Origin: an uncultured Alsobacter sp.
Lineage (GTDB): Bacteria; Pseudomonadota; Alphaproteobacteria; Rhizobiales; Beijerinckiaceae
Direction: 5' to 3'
Assembly: GCF_945952055.1 (NCBI RefSeq)
Contig: NZ_CAMFHB010000026.1
Span: 1-64,000, forward strand
Length of the DNA stretch: 64,000 nt
Positions 53,254-64,000 of this stretch are shown one piece after another. The notes beneath the pieces are model-generated. The model was not told the origin of the DNA and ran no database searches. It worked only from the letters and a program-made list of their open reading frames with translations. Each line of letters opens with the position of its first letter. Within the stretch, counting starts at the first letter, position 1. A program made the translations under genes and the position numbers.

Positions 53254-54200
53254 GTGGACTGACCGGTCCGCTCCCTGCTGCCCCGGCCATGGCCGGTGGC
53301 GGATTGCTCGCACCTGTCCAGGGCCGCCTGGCCTGGCCGGCGCTCATGCGCCGGCGCAATCGCCCGCCCGTGCGCGCGGTCGAGCGCGCCGGCTCGCGCC
53401 TGCCCCGGTTCCTGGGTCTCGGGCTCACCGCCATGCTGTTCGCGACGGTGGGCGCCTACGGCGTCGTGCGTGGCGGGCAGTACGAGGAATTCCTCGCGCT
53501 CAACGGCGATCCCCGTGACATCGCCGCCCGGGCGCTGGGCTTCGCCATCGGCGACGTCCAGATTTCCGGCGTCGTCGACATGAACCCGACGGAACTGCTG
53601 CAGGTGGCGGGCGTCGATCCGCGCGGATCGCTGCCGTTCTTCGATGCGGCGAAGGCGCGCGAGCGGATCCTGGCGATGCCGCTGGTGAAGGAAGCCACGG
53701 TCCGCAAGCTCTATCCCAACGCGCTGTCCGTCACGATCGTCGAGCGCGAGCCCTATGCGCTGTGGCAGAACCACGGCGACGTCTTCGTCGTGTCCTCTGA
53801 CGGGACGCCGATCGACCGCTTCGCCGACGCGCGTTTCGCCAAGCTGCCGATGGTGGTGGGCGAGGGGGCCAACAAGAAGGCCGCGGCCTTCGTGAAGCTC
53901 CTCGACGCGGCCCCGGAGCTGCGCGGCCGCGTCAGGGCCGGCATCCTCGTCGGCGAGCGGCGCTGGACCATCAAGTTCGACAACGGGATCGACGTGCGCC
54001 TGCCCGAGGAGCATCCGGGCAAGGCTTTCGCACGGCTCTCGGCTCTCGTTCGCGACCAGAAGATTCTGGACAGGGACATCCTGTCCATCGATTTGCGCTT
54101 GCCCGATCGCGTGGTGATGCGTCTCGGCGAGGAGGCCGCCACGGCCCGCGCCGAGGCGGTGAAGGCCAAGGCGAAGCTCACCAAGGGGGGAACCACGTGA
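53250..54200 (+). CDS. ftsQ: Cell division protein FtsQ
   Basis: 316 residues. About 60 cytoplasmic residues rich in Arg/Pro, one membrane helix (FLGLGLTAMLFATVGAYGVV), POTRA domain (FAIGDVQISGVVDMNPTELLQVAGV) and beta domain (VKEATVRKLYPNALSVTIVEREPYALW in parts), with a Lys/Ala tail. It scaffolds FtsB/L at the divisome. ATGA overlap with ddlB, GTGA overlap with ftsA. Confidence 0.93.
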   Translation: MSGLTGPLPAAPAMAGGGLLAPVQGRLAWPALMRRRNRPPVRAVERAGSRLPRFLGLGLTAMLFATVGAYGVVRGGQYEEFLALNGDPRDIAARALGFAIGDVQISGVVDMNPTELLQVAGVDPRGSLPFFDAAKARERILAMPLVKEATVRKLYPNALSVTIVEREPYALWQNHGDVFVVSSDGTPIDRFADARFAKLPMVVGEGANKKAAAFVKLLDAAPELRGRVRAGILVGERRWTIKFDNGIDVRLPEEHPGKAFARLSALVRDQKILDRDILSIDLRLPDRVVMRLGEEAATARAEAVKAKAKLTKGGTT

Positions 54201-55522
54201 GCCGCCATGCTCCCAGTCTGACGCCACGCCTGAAGCCGCTCTCGCCGCGCAAGAGCACGGTGCTGTCCGTGCTCGACGTCGGCACCAGCAAGGTCGTCTG
54301 CCTCGTGGCACGCCTCGATCCGGTGGTGGAGAGCGACCTGCTGCGCGGCCGCACGCACCGGGCGCGGATCATCGGCATCGGGCATCAGCGCGCCCGTGGC
54401 CTCAAGGGCGGCGCCATCGTCGACCTCGAAGCCGCCGAGCAGTCCATCCGGCTCGCCGTGGACGCGGCCGAGCGCATGGCGAAGGTCGAGATCCAGGCGG
54501 CGATCCTGAACATGACCGGCGGCCGCCTGGGCTCGGAAAGCTACCATGCCGAGGTCGCCCTGCGCGGCAACGGCGTGACCGACGGCGACATCCACCGGGT
54601 GCTCGAGGCGGCCAGCACGACGGGCGCCCGTCCGGGCCGCACGGTGCTGCACTCGCTGCCCACGGGCTTCGGCCTCGACGCCATGAAGGGCATCCACGAT
54701 CCGCACGGCATGGTGGGCGAGCGGCTCGGCGTCGACATGCACATCGTGTCGACCGACCAGAACGCCGTGCGCAACCTGATGCTGGCGGTCGAGCGCTGCC
54801 ACCTCGACGTCGAGGCCGTGGTGGCCACGCCCTATGCCGCGGGCCTCGCCGCGCTGGTGGAGGACGAGGCCGAGATGGGGGCCGTGGTCGTCGATCTCGG
54901 CGGCGGCACGACCGGGCTCGGCGTCTTTGCCGGCGGTACGATCGTCCACACCGACGCCTTCGCTGTCGGCGGCAACCACGTCACCATGGACATCGCGCGC
55001 GGCCTGCAGACCAGCGTCGCCCATGCCGAGCGCCTGAAGACGCTCTACGGATCCACGATCGCCACCGCGTCCGACGATCGCGAGACGATCGCCGTCGCCT
55101 CCGTCGACGACGAGGAGCGCGACGCGGTCAACCACGTTCCCAAGTCCCACCTGGTGCGCATCATGAAGCCCCGGATCGAAGAGATCCTGGAACTCGTGCG
55201 CGACAGGCTGAAGGCGGCGGGCTTCTCGGCCGAGGCCGGGCGGCGCGTCGTCCTGACGGGTGGCGGGGCGCAGCTCACGGGTTTGCCGGAGCTCGCCCGC
55301 ACCATCCTGTCGAAGCAAGTGCGCATCGGCCGCCCACTGGGAGTCCAGGGCCTTCCGGAAGCTGCGAAGGGTCCCGCCTTCGCCGCGCCGGTCGGCCTCC
55401 TGGTCTACCCGCAGGTGGCCGGCCTGGAGCACTTCGTGCCGCGGCCGTCGGGGGCATTCCTCGGCACCGGGACCGACGGGTACCTGTCGCGTATGGGGCG
55501 GTGGATCAAGGACAGTTTCTGA
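54197..55522 (+). CDS. ftsA: Cell division protein FtsA
   Basis: 441 residues, actin fold. [18 protein letters not shown] (phosphate 1), [19 protein letters not shown] (phosphate 2), [17 protein letters not shown] (adenosine) and the C-terminal amphipathic helix GRWIKDSF that anchors FtsZ to the membrane. Starts with GTG at 54197 in the ftsQ stop, behind AAGGGGGG. Confidence 0.96.
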   Translation: MSRHAPSLTPRLKPLSPRKSTVLSVLDVGTSKVVCLVARLDPVVESDLLRGRTHRARIIGIGHQRARGLKGGAIVDLEAAEQSIRLAVDAAERMAKVEIQAAILNMTGGRLGSESYHAEVALRGNGVTDGDIHRVLEAASTTGARPGRTVLHSLPTGFGLDAMKGIHDPHGMVGERLGVDMHIVSTDQNAVRNLMLAVERCHLDVEAVVATPYAAGLAALVEDEAEMGAVVVDLGGGTTGLGVFAGGTIVHTDAFAVGGNHVTMDIARGLQTSVAHAERLKTLYGSTIATASDDRETIAVASVDDEERDAVNHVPKSHLVRIMKPRIEEILELVRDRLKAAGFSAEAGRRVVLTGGGAQLTGLPELARTILSKQVRIGRPLGVQGLPEAAKGPAFAAPVGLLVYPQVAGLEHFVPRPSGAFLGTGTDGYLSRMGRWIKDSF

Positions 55523-55604
55523 AAAGGACGACCGACGGTGCGGCGGCATCCGTCGGAGGGACAAAAAGCGGCACTGCCGGGTGCCACATGGAGAGGCCAA
55601 GCAC

Positions 55605-57407
55605 ATGACCATCAATCTGCACGTTCCGGACATCCGGGAACTGAAGCCCAGGATCACCGTCTTCGGTGTCGGCGGCGCGGGCGGCAATGCCGTCAACAAC
55701 ATGATCGAGCTCGGCCTGCAGGGCTGCGAGTTCGTCGTGGGGAACACGGACGCCCAGGCGCTGACCTCGTCCAAGGCCGACCGCATCATCCAGATGGGCG
55801 TGCAGGTCACCGAGGGCCTCGGTGCCGGTTCGCAGCCCGAGGTGGGGCGTGCCGCGGCCGAAGAGGTGATCGACGAGATCCGTGACCAGCTGGCGGGCGC
55901 ACACATGGTGTTCGTGACGGCCGGCATGGGCGGCGGCACGGGCACGGGCTCTGCCCCGGTCGTGGCGCGGGCCGCGCGCGACATGGGCATCCTGACCGTC
56001 GGCGTCGTGACCAAGCCGTTCCAGTTCGAGGGCGCACGCCGCATGAAGCTCGCCGAGGCGGGCATCTCGGAGTTGCAGAAGGCCGTCGACACACTCATCG
56101 TCATCCCGAACCAGAACCTGTTCCGGGTGGCCAACGAGCAGACCACCTTCGCCGACGCCTTCTCCATGGCAGACCGGGTGCTCTACTCGGGCGTCGCCTG
56201 CATCACCGACCTGATGGTCAAGGAAGGCCTCATCAACCTCGACTTCGCCGACGTCCGCGCCGTCATGCGCGAGATGGGCAAGGCGATGATGGGCACGGGC
56301 GAGGCCACGGGCGAGAAGCGCGCGCTGCGCGCGGCCGAGGCGGCGATCGCCAACCCGCTGCTCGACGACGTCTGCATGAAGGGCGCCCGCGGCCTGCTGA
56401 TCTCGATCACCGGCGGCAGCGACCTGACGCTGTACGAAGTCGACGAGGCCGCCACCCGCATCCGCGAGGAGGTCGACCAGGAAGCCAACGTGATCTTCGG
56501 CGCCACGCGCGACGACTCGCTGGAAGGCATCGTGCGCGTGTCGGTGGTGGCCACCGGCATCGACCAGGAGATCGGCCGCGATTCGGGCCCTAAGATCGAG
56601 CCCCGCATCGCTGAGGTGGCCGAGCGCCTCCGCAACGAGGCCCGGGCTCGCCAGGAATCCATGTCGCTTCGCCCGCAGGCCCAGGCCGTGCCGCGCATCG
56701 AGACCGAGGCCCCCGCGCCGATGGCCTATGCCCAGCCCGAGCCGCAGCCGGTCCAGCATCAGCCCGTCATGCAGCAGCCCGTGATGCAGCAGGCCGCGCC
56801 CGTCATGCACCATGACGTCGCGATCCGCCCGCAGGCGCCCCGCGCTGCCTATGCCGAGGCCGTGATGCACGCCCCGCAGCAGGTCCAGCCCGAGCCGCAG
56901 CCTCAGCCGGCGGTGTTCATCCCGCCGCGCGCCGAGGAGGTGGTGCGTCCGCCGCGCATGCCGCGCGTCGACGAACTGCCGCCGCAGGCCCAGCGCCTCG
57001 TCGAGCAGCAGCGGGTGCAGCAGCCGGCCCCGGTCGCTCCCCAGCCCGAGAAGAAGCGGGTGACGCTGATGGATCGCCTCGCCAATGCCGGCCTGATCCG
57101 CCGCAACGAGGAAGCCGCCCAGGCGCCCGCGCCGCAGCAGCGCCAGCCCTCGATGGCCCCGGCCTACCAGCCCCAGCAGGCGCCGGCGGGCTACCAGCCG
57201 CAGCAGGCTGCGCCGTCCTATCCGCCGCAGCAGCAGGCTCCGACCGCCATCCACCAGGACTACGGCAAGCAGCGGCCGCAGCCCCCGATGGCCCGTCCGG
57301 TCGCTCCCGCGCCCGGCCTGGACGTCCACGGCCGCCCCGCTCCGCAGCAGCGGATGGAGGATGACCACCTCGAGATTCCGGCTTTTCTTCGCCGGCAGTC
57401 GAACTGA
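55605..57407 (+). CDS. ftsZ: Cell division GTPase FtsZ
   Basis: 600 residues. GTPase core to about 320: [13 protein letters not shown] (21-33), tubulin signature GGGTGTG (109-115), T7 loop [11 protein letters not shown]. Then a long disordered linker rich in Gln/Pro (about 340-585) with repeated VMQQ and YQPQQAP units, and the conserved tail [15 protein letters not shown] that binds FtsA. The linker is long compared with E. coli but usual for alphaproteobacteria. ATG at 55605 follows GAGAGG. An 82-bp gap with a small hairpin separates it from ftsA; a terminator follows. Confidence 0.96.
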   Translation: MTINLHVPDIRELKPRITVFGVGGAGGNAVNNMIELGLQGCEFVVGNTDAQALTSSKADRIIQMGVQVTEGLGAGSQPEVGRAAAEEVIDEIRDQLAGAHMVFVTAGMGGGTGTGSAPVVARAARDMGILTVGVVTKPFQFEGARRMKLAEAGISELQKAVDTLIVIPNQNLFRVANEQTTFADAFSMADRVLYSGVACITDLMVKEGLINLDFADVRAVMREMGKAMMGTGEATGEKRALRAAEAAIANPLLDDVCMKGARGLLISITGGSDLTLYEVDEAATRIREEVDQEANVIFGATRDDSLEGIVRVSVVATGIDQEIGRDSGPKIEPRIAEVAERLRNEARARQESMSLRPQAQAVPRIETEAPAPMAYAQPEPQPVQHQPVMQQPVMQQAAPVMHHDVAIRPQAPRAAYAEAVMHAPQQVQPEPQPQPAVFIPPRAEEVVRPPRMPRVDELPPQAQRLVEQQRVQQPAPVAPQPEKKRVTLMDRLANAGLIRRNEEAAQAPAPQQRQPSMAPAYQPQQAPAGYQPQQAAPSYPPQQQAPTAIHQDYGKQRPQPPMARPVAPAPGLDVHGRPAPQQRMEDDHLEIPAFLRRQSN

Positions 57408-57713
57408 CGGTGCCCGGCAGCACGGTCATGTTCGCGCGCCCGCCGCTTCCGGAGCGGCGGGCGTATCCTTCTGAAATATAACGTCTTTTGTCAATTTTCG
57501 AATGTGGATAATTCAAACGTAAAGAGTGTTACAAACGGTAAGAAACCGTGATTTGGCCGTTTTCGAAGGCACGGCTATTGTCCCGGCCAGCGAGACAAGG
57601 ACCATCGAGTCCAACAGAACCAACGTCTCGCAGGGGCGTGTTGAACAGAGCACGGACACCGGACACACCGGGGGCCATTGGCCAGCGGGGTTCGGCTGTT
57701 GTGTGGAAGTGGG
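57408..57713. promoter_or_regulatory. ftsZ-lpxC intergenic region
   Basis: 306 bp. It has the ftsZ terminator (57437-57475), then an AT-rich tract (about 57466-57560) with TTGTCA, GGATAATTC and a small hairpin ACGGT-AAGAA-ACCGT, then GC-rich leader. An lpxC promoter in the AT-rich tract is likely, but the hexamer spacing is not canonical. Confidence 0.5.
57437..57475 (+). terminator. Terminator of the ftsQAZ unit
   Basis: A perfect 11-bp stem CGCCCGCCGCT/AGCGGCGGGCG with TCCGG loop, followed by TATCCTTCT. It begins 30 bp after the ftsZ stop. Confidence 0.75.
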
Positions 57714-58661
57714 ATGATGGCTGGTCACAGGCAGCTTACACTGCGCGATAGCGTGGCTTTGTCCGGTGTGGGTGTTCATTCGGGTACTCCCGTCAAGGTT
57801 GTGCTCCACCCGGCGGACGTCGATACCGGCATTACCTTCCTTCGGACCGGTCTGCACGGACGCCCCGATCGCCTCGTCGAGGCGCGTCATGACGGGGTGA
57901 GCGCGACCGAGCTCTGCACCATCATCGGCGACCCGGCGAACGGCTCGGTCGCGACCATCGAACACCTTCTCTCCGCGCTGCGCGGTCTCGGCATCGACAA
58001 CGTTCTCGTCGAGATCGACGGGCCGGAAGTGCCGATCATGGACGGCAGCGCCGCTCCCTTCGTCGCGGCCATCGACAGCGTGGGCGTCGTCCGCCAGTCC
58101 GCCGACCGCCGTTACATCAAGGTGCTGAAGACCATCCGGATCGAGCAGGGCAAGGGCTTCGCCGAGCTTCGGCCTTTCGCCCGCGGCTTCCGCCTCGAGG
58201 TCGAGATCGATTTCGACACGCCTGTGATCGGCCGCCAGAAACGGACGATGGACCTCGACCCGTCCGTGTTCCGCAAGGAAGTCTCCCGCGCCCGGACCTT
58301 CGGTTTCATGCGCGATGTCGAGCGTCTCTGGAAGGCCGGCTTCGCGCTCGGTGCCTCCCTCGACAACACGGTCGCCCTCGGCGACGACGGCGTGATCAAC
58401 GCCGAAGGCCTGCGCTACGCCGATGAGTTCGTCCGCCACAAGACGCTGGACGCGATCGGTGACCTGGCGCTGTCGGGTCCCCCCCTCCTTGCCCATTACC
58501 GGTCCTATTGCGGCGGCCACCGCATGAACGTGGCGGTGCTGCAGGCGCTGTTCGTCGACCGTTCGGCCTATGCGATCGTCGAGGCCCCGCGGCGCGAGCC
58601 GGTGGCCGGGGACGTCGCCGGCCTGTCGCCCGCCATGGCCTATGGGCCGGACCTGACCTGA
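57714..58661 (+). CDS. lpxC: UDP-3-O-acyl-N-acetylglucosamine deacetylase LpxC
   Basis: 315 residues. SGVGVHSGTPVKVVLHPA (17-34), zinc ligand H84 in TIEHLLSALRG, EVPIMDGSAAPF, and KTLDAIGDLAL with preceding His, and YCGGHRMNVAVL (catalytic His). It commits lipid A synthesis. Start: two ATG in a row at 57714 and 57717 behind GGAAGTGGG; spacing favours the second slightly. Own promoter region after the ftsZ terminator. Confidence 0.95.
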   Translation: MMAGHRQLTLRDSVALSGVGVHSGTPVKVVLHPADVDTGITFLRTGLHGRPDRLVEARHDGVSATELCTIIGDPANGSVATIEHLLSALRGLGIDNVLVEIDGPEVPIMDGSAAPFVAAIDSVGVVRQSADRRYIKVLKTIRIEQGKGFAELRPFARGFRLEVEIDFDTPVIGRQKRTMDLDPSVFRKEVSRARTFGFMRDVERLWKAGFALGASLDNTVALGDDGVINAEGLRYADEFVRHKTLDAIGDLALSGPPLLAHYRSYCGGHRMNVAVLQALFVDRSAYAIVEAPRREPVAGDVAGLSPAMAYGPDLT

Positions 58662-58783
58662 TCGACCTCGCCGCGCGGCTTCCGGCCCTTGCGGCTGGAA
58701 CTGACGACGCGCATGCGTTACACAGTGCGCCGGGTCGCCCTGCGCGGTCCGGGACCGCTGCTTCGAAGGGGGCCACCCACCTC

Positions 58784-59647
58784 ATGCGTTTCGTTCTCAG
58801 CCAGACACTGCGCGTTGCTGCCGCCCTGGCGGTCGCGGCTCCCATCGCCGCTTGCGACACGATTTCGAACCTGAATCCGTTCGACAAGCAGGAAACCTAC
58901 AAGCCTGAGATCGTCCCGCAGGTTCCGGCCGAGCAGCTCTACAACGAGGGGCTCGCCTACCTGCAGCGCAACGACTTCGAATCGGCGTCCAAGCGCTTCG
59001 CCAGCCTGGACCGGCAGTACCCCTATTCGACCTGGGCCAAGAAGGCGCTGATTCTCCAGGTCTACTCGAACTACACCGGTCGCCAGTACGACGACGCCAT
59101 CGCCAACGGAAAGCGCTTCCTGGCGCTGAACCCGGCCTCGCCGGACGCGGCCTATGCGGCCTACATGGTCGCGATGTCCTACTACAATCAGATCCCCGAC
59201 GTGTCGCGCGACCAGGAGCGCAGCGAGAAGGCTGCCGCCGCGCTGCAGGAGGTCGTCCAGCGCTGGCCGAACTCGGAATACGCGCCCGACGCCAAGTTCA
59301 AGCTGAACGTCGTGAAGGACCAGCTGGCCGGCAAGGAGATGACCATCGGTCGCTTCTACCTGACCAAGCGCAACTACACCGCCGCGATCAACCGCTTCCG
59401 CAACGTCGTCAGCCTGTACCAGACGACGAACCAGATCGAGGAAGCCCTCGCTCGCCTCGCGGAATGCTACCTGGCGCTGGGAATCGTCAACGAGGCGCAG
59501 ACCGCCGGCGCCGTCCTGGGGCACAACTTCCCGGACAGTCAGTGGTACAAGGACACCTACTCGCTGCTGCAGAGCAAGGGCCTGGAGCCGCGCGAGGATT
59601 CGGGGTCCTGGATCAGCAAGGCGTTCAAGAGCATCGGGCTGGGCTGA
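58784..59647 (+). CDS. bamD: Outer-membrane assembly lipoprotein BamD
   Basis: 287 residues. Lipoprotein signal with lipobox IAAC (Cys near 24), then TPR repeats: YNEGLAYLQRNDFESASKRF, AYMVAMSYYNQIPDVSRDQ, FYLTKRNYTAAINRFRNVV. The Y-x-Q-I-P-D pattern is typical of BamD/ComL. Works with BamA to insert outer-membrane proteins. ATG at 58784, AAGGGGG upstream. A terminator hairpin follows. Confidence 0.94.
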   Translation: MRFVLSQTLRVAAALAVAAPIAACDTISNLNPFDKQETYKPEIVPQVPAEQLYNEGLAYLQRNDFESASKRFASLDRQYPYSTWAKKALILQVYSNYTGRQYDDAIANGKRFLALNPASPDAAYAAYMVAMSYYNQIPDVSRDQERSEKAAAALQEVVQRWPNSEYAPDAKFKLNVVKDQLAGKEMTIGRFYLTKRNYTAAINRFRNVVSLYQTTNQIEEALARLAECYLALGIVNEAQTAGAVLGHNFPDSQWYKDTYSLLQSKGLEPREDSGSWISKAFKSIGLG

Positions 59648-59687
59648 GCCCCGCCGCCTCGGCGCGCATCGACCTGCGGAAATCGTG

Positions 59688-59738
59688 GACGGCCGCACCC
59701 GGTGCGGCCGTCGGGCGTTTCGGCCGGTTGCTTTTTTC
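59688..59738 (+). terminator. Terminator between bamD and recN
   Basis: A perfect 11-bp stem GACGGCCGCAC/GTGCGGCCGTC with a CCG loop, followed by GGGCGTTT and then TTTTTT at 59731-59736. Either T-run could end transcription; recN would then need a promoter in the 25 bp left or be read through. Confidence 0.7.
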
Positions 59739-59762
59739 CCTCCCTGTCGCGACATAGACGCC

Positions 59763-63565
<3,803 letters not shown>

Positions 63566-63656
63566 GCGCCCGCACCGCAGCAGGGACCGGCGGCAAGCGA
63601 TCTCGTCCCGTCACTTTTGTGCAAGACCCTCTCAGCCGGTGCGTTATCCTGCGACC

Positions 63657-64000
63657 ATGGACGTCACGTCGCAACGCAGCACCCTGGATGACCGTCCCCT
63701 CGGCAAGGCCGAGCGGGCGCGCTTCTTCGTGTCCGAGCGTCACGGCGGGCTCGAATGCCTGGAGGCGACGTTCCGCACCCACGTCTACGCGCCCCATGCG
63801 CACGAGACCTTCGTGGTCGGGACCGTGGTGGCCGGGTGCGAGACATTCCTGTGCCGTGGCGCGCGCCACTATGTCGGTCCCGACGATCTTACCTTCGTCA
63901 ACCCGCTCGAGGTGCACGACGGCGAGCCGTTCGAGGATGGCTACAGCTACCGGATGAGCTATCCGACCGTGGATTTCGTCGCCGCCGCGGCCCGGGAGGT
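63657..64000 (+). CDS. AraC-family regulator, N-terminal part (cut by the window edge)
   Basis: The open frame from ATG 63657 runs off the window without a stop. The 114 residues visible form an AraC-type cupin ligand domain: FRTHVYAPHAHETFVVGTVVAG, RGARHYVGPDDLTFVNPLEVHDGEPF (in parts). The DNA-binding helix-turn-helix part should follow outside. It is separated from ligA by 91 bp and is probably an independent gene. The ligand is unknown. Confidence 0.8.
   Translation, partial: MDVTSQRSTLDDRPLGKAERARFFVSERHGGLECLEATFRTHVYAPHAHETFVVGTVVAGCETFLCRGARHYVGPDDLTFVNPLEVHDGEPFEDGYSYRMSYPTVDFVAAAARE

Noticed and set aside
55506-57368. Long minus-strand frame opposite ftsZ
   Set aside because: FtsZ on the plus strand is certain; the opposite frame is rich in Leu/Arg/Gly repeats as expected of a complement.
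63657-64000. Treating the AraC-type gene as truncated
   Set aside because: The frame is open to the last base of the window, so it is cut by the window edge and not by mutation.

Overview
The window is about 64 kb of GC-rich DNA (mostly high-60s percent GC by eye) from an alphaproteobacterium, most likely order Hyphomicrobiales (Rhizobiales). Support for this comes from the gene order mraZ-rsmH-ftsL-ftsI-murE-murF-mraY-murD-ftsW-murG-murC // murB-ddlB-ftsQ-ftsA-ftsZ-lpxC-bamD-recN-ligA, an ArsR-methyltransferase (SahR-like) gene beside metF, a DUF2852 protein, a short FtsL, and GC-rich palindromic repeats of a rhizobial style. No transposase, phage gene or CRISPR array is visible.

Layout. 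Positions 1-8.3 kb: a minus-strand catabolic cluster (CodA-like amidohydrolase, NMT1-type binding protein, NicX-like dioxygenase homologue), two overlapping secreted proteins of unknown function, and a PepSY/response regulator/sensor kinase operon transcribed away from a secreted protein with GRGLDDG repeats and a glycine tail. 8.6-12.8 kb: amidohydrolase, aminotransferase, DUF1330, YbaK, YccF, tRNA-Ile2(CAU) and a 48-residue small gene. 13.2-18.7 kb: ettA, zwf, a first D-Ala-D-Ala ligase (ddlA) and a cold-shock gene. 18.8-27.1 kb: AMP nucleosidase, B3/B4 protein, sahR-metF with a perfect 22-bp palindrome over the sahR start, a minus-strand DjlA-like/amidase/DUF2852 group, a glycine-zipper lipoprotein and a lytic transglycosylase. 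27.2-27.6 kb: RNase P RNA. 27.6-36.3 kb: a carbohydrate island with two ABC uptake systems, a GntR regulator and a PfkB kinase. 36.3-37.4 kb: a RES/Xre toxin-antitoxin pair. 37.6-63.6 kb: the division and cell wall (dcw) cluster, then lpxC, bamD, recN and ligA. The right edge cuts an AraC-type regulator.

How the genes work together. The dcw genes make lipid II (murA-independent steps: murB, C, D, E, F, ddlB, mraY, murG) and assemble the divisome (ftsL, I, W, Q, A, Z). They are mostly joined by 1-4 bp start/stop overlaps. A mraZ promoter with four CCC repeats at exact 10-bp spacing heads the cluster. The most unusual point is an XRE/RelE toxin-antitoxin module inserted antisense between murC and murB. 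It splits the cluster into two transcriptional halves. In the sugar island, one binding protein is divergent from its ATPase-permease-GntR operon, and a second complete transporter plus kinase follows on the plus strand. Several enzymes carry substitutions at key positions of their families (CodA-like Glu to Gln, NicX-like Asp to Gly, PfkB GAGD to AAGD), so their substrates are left open.
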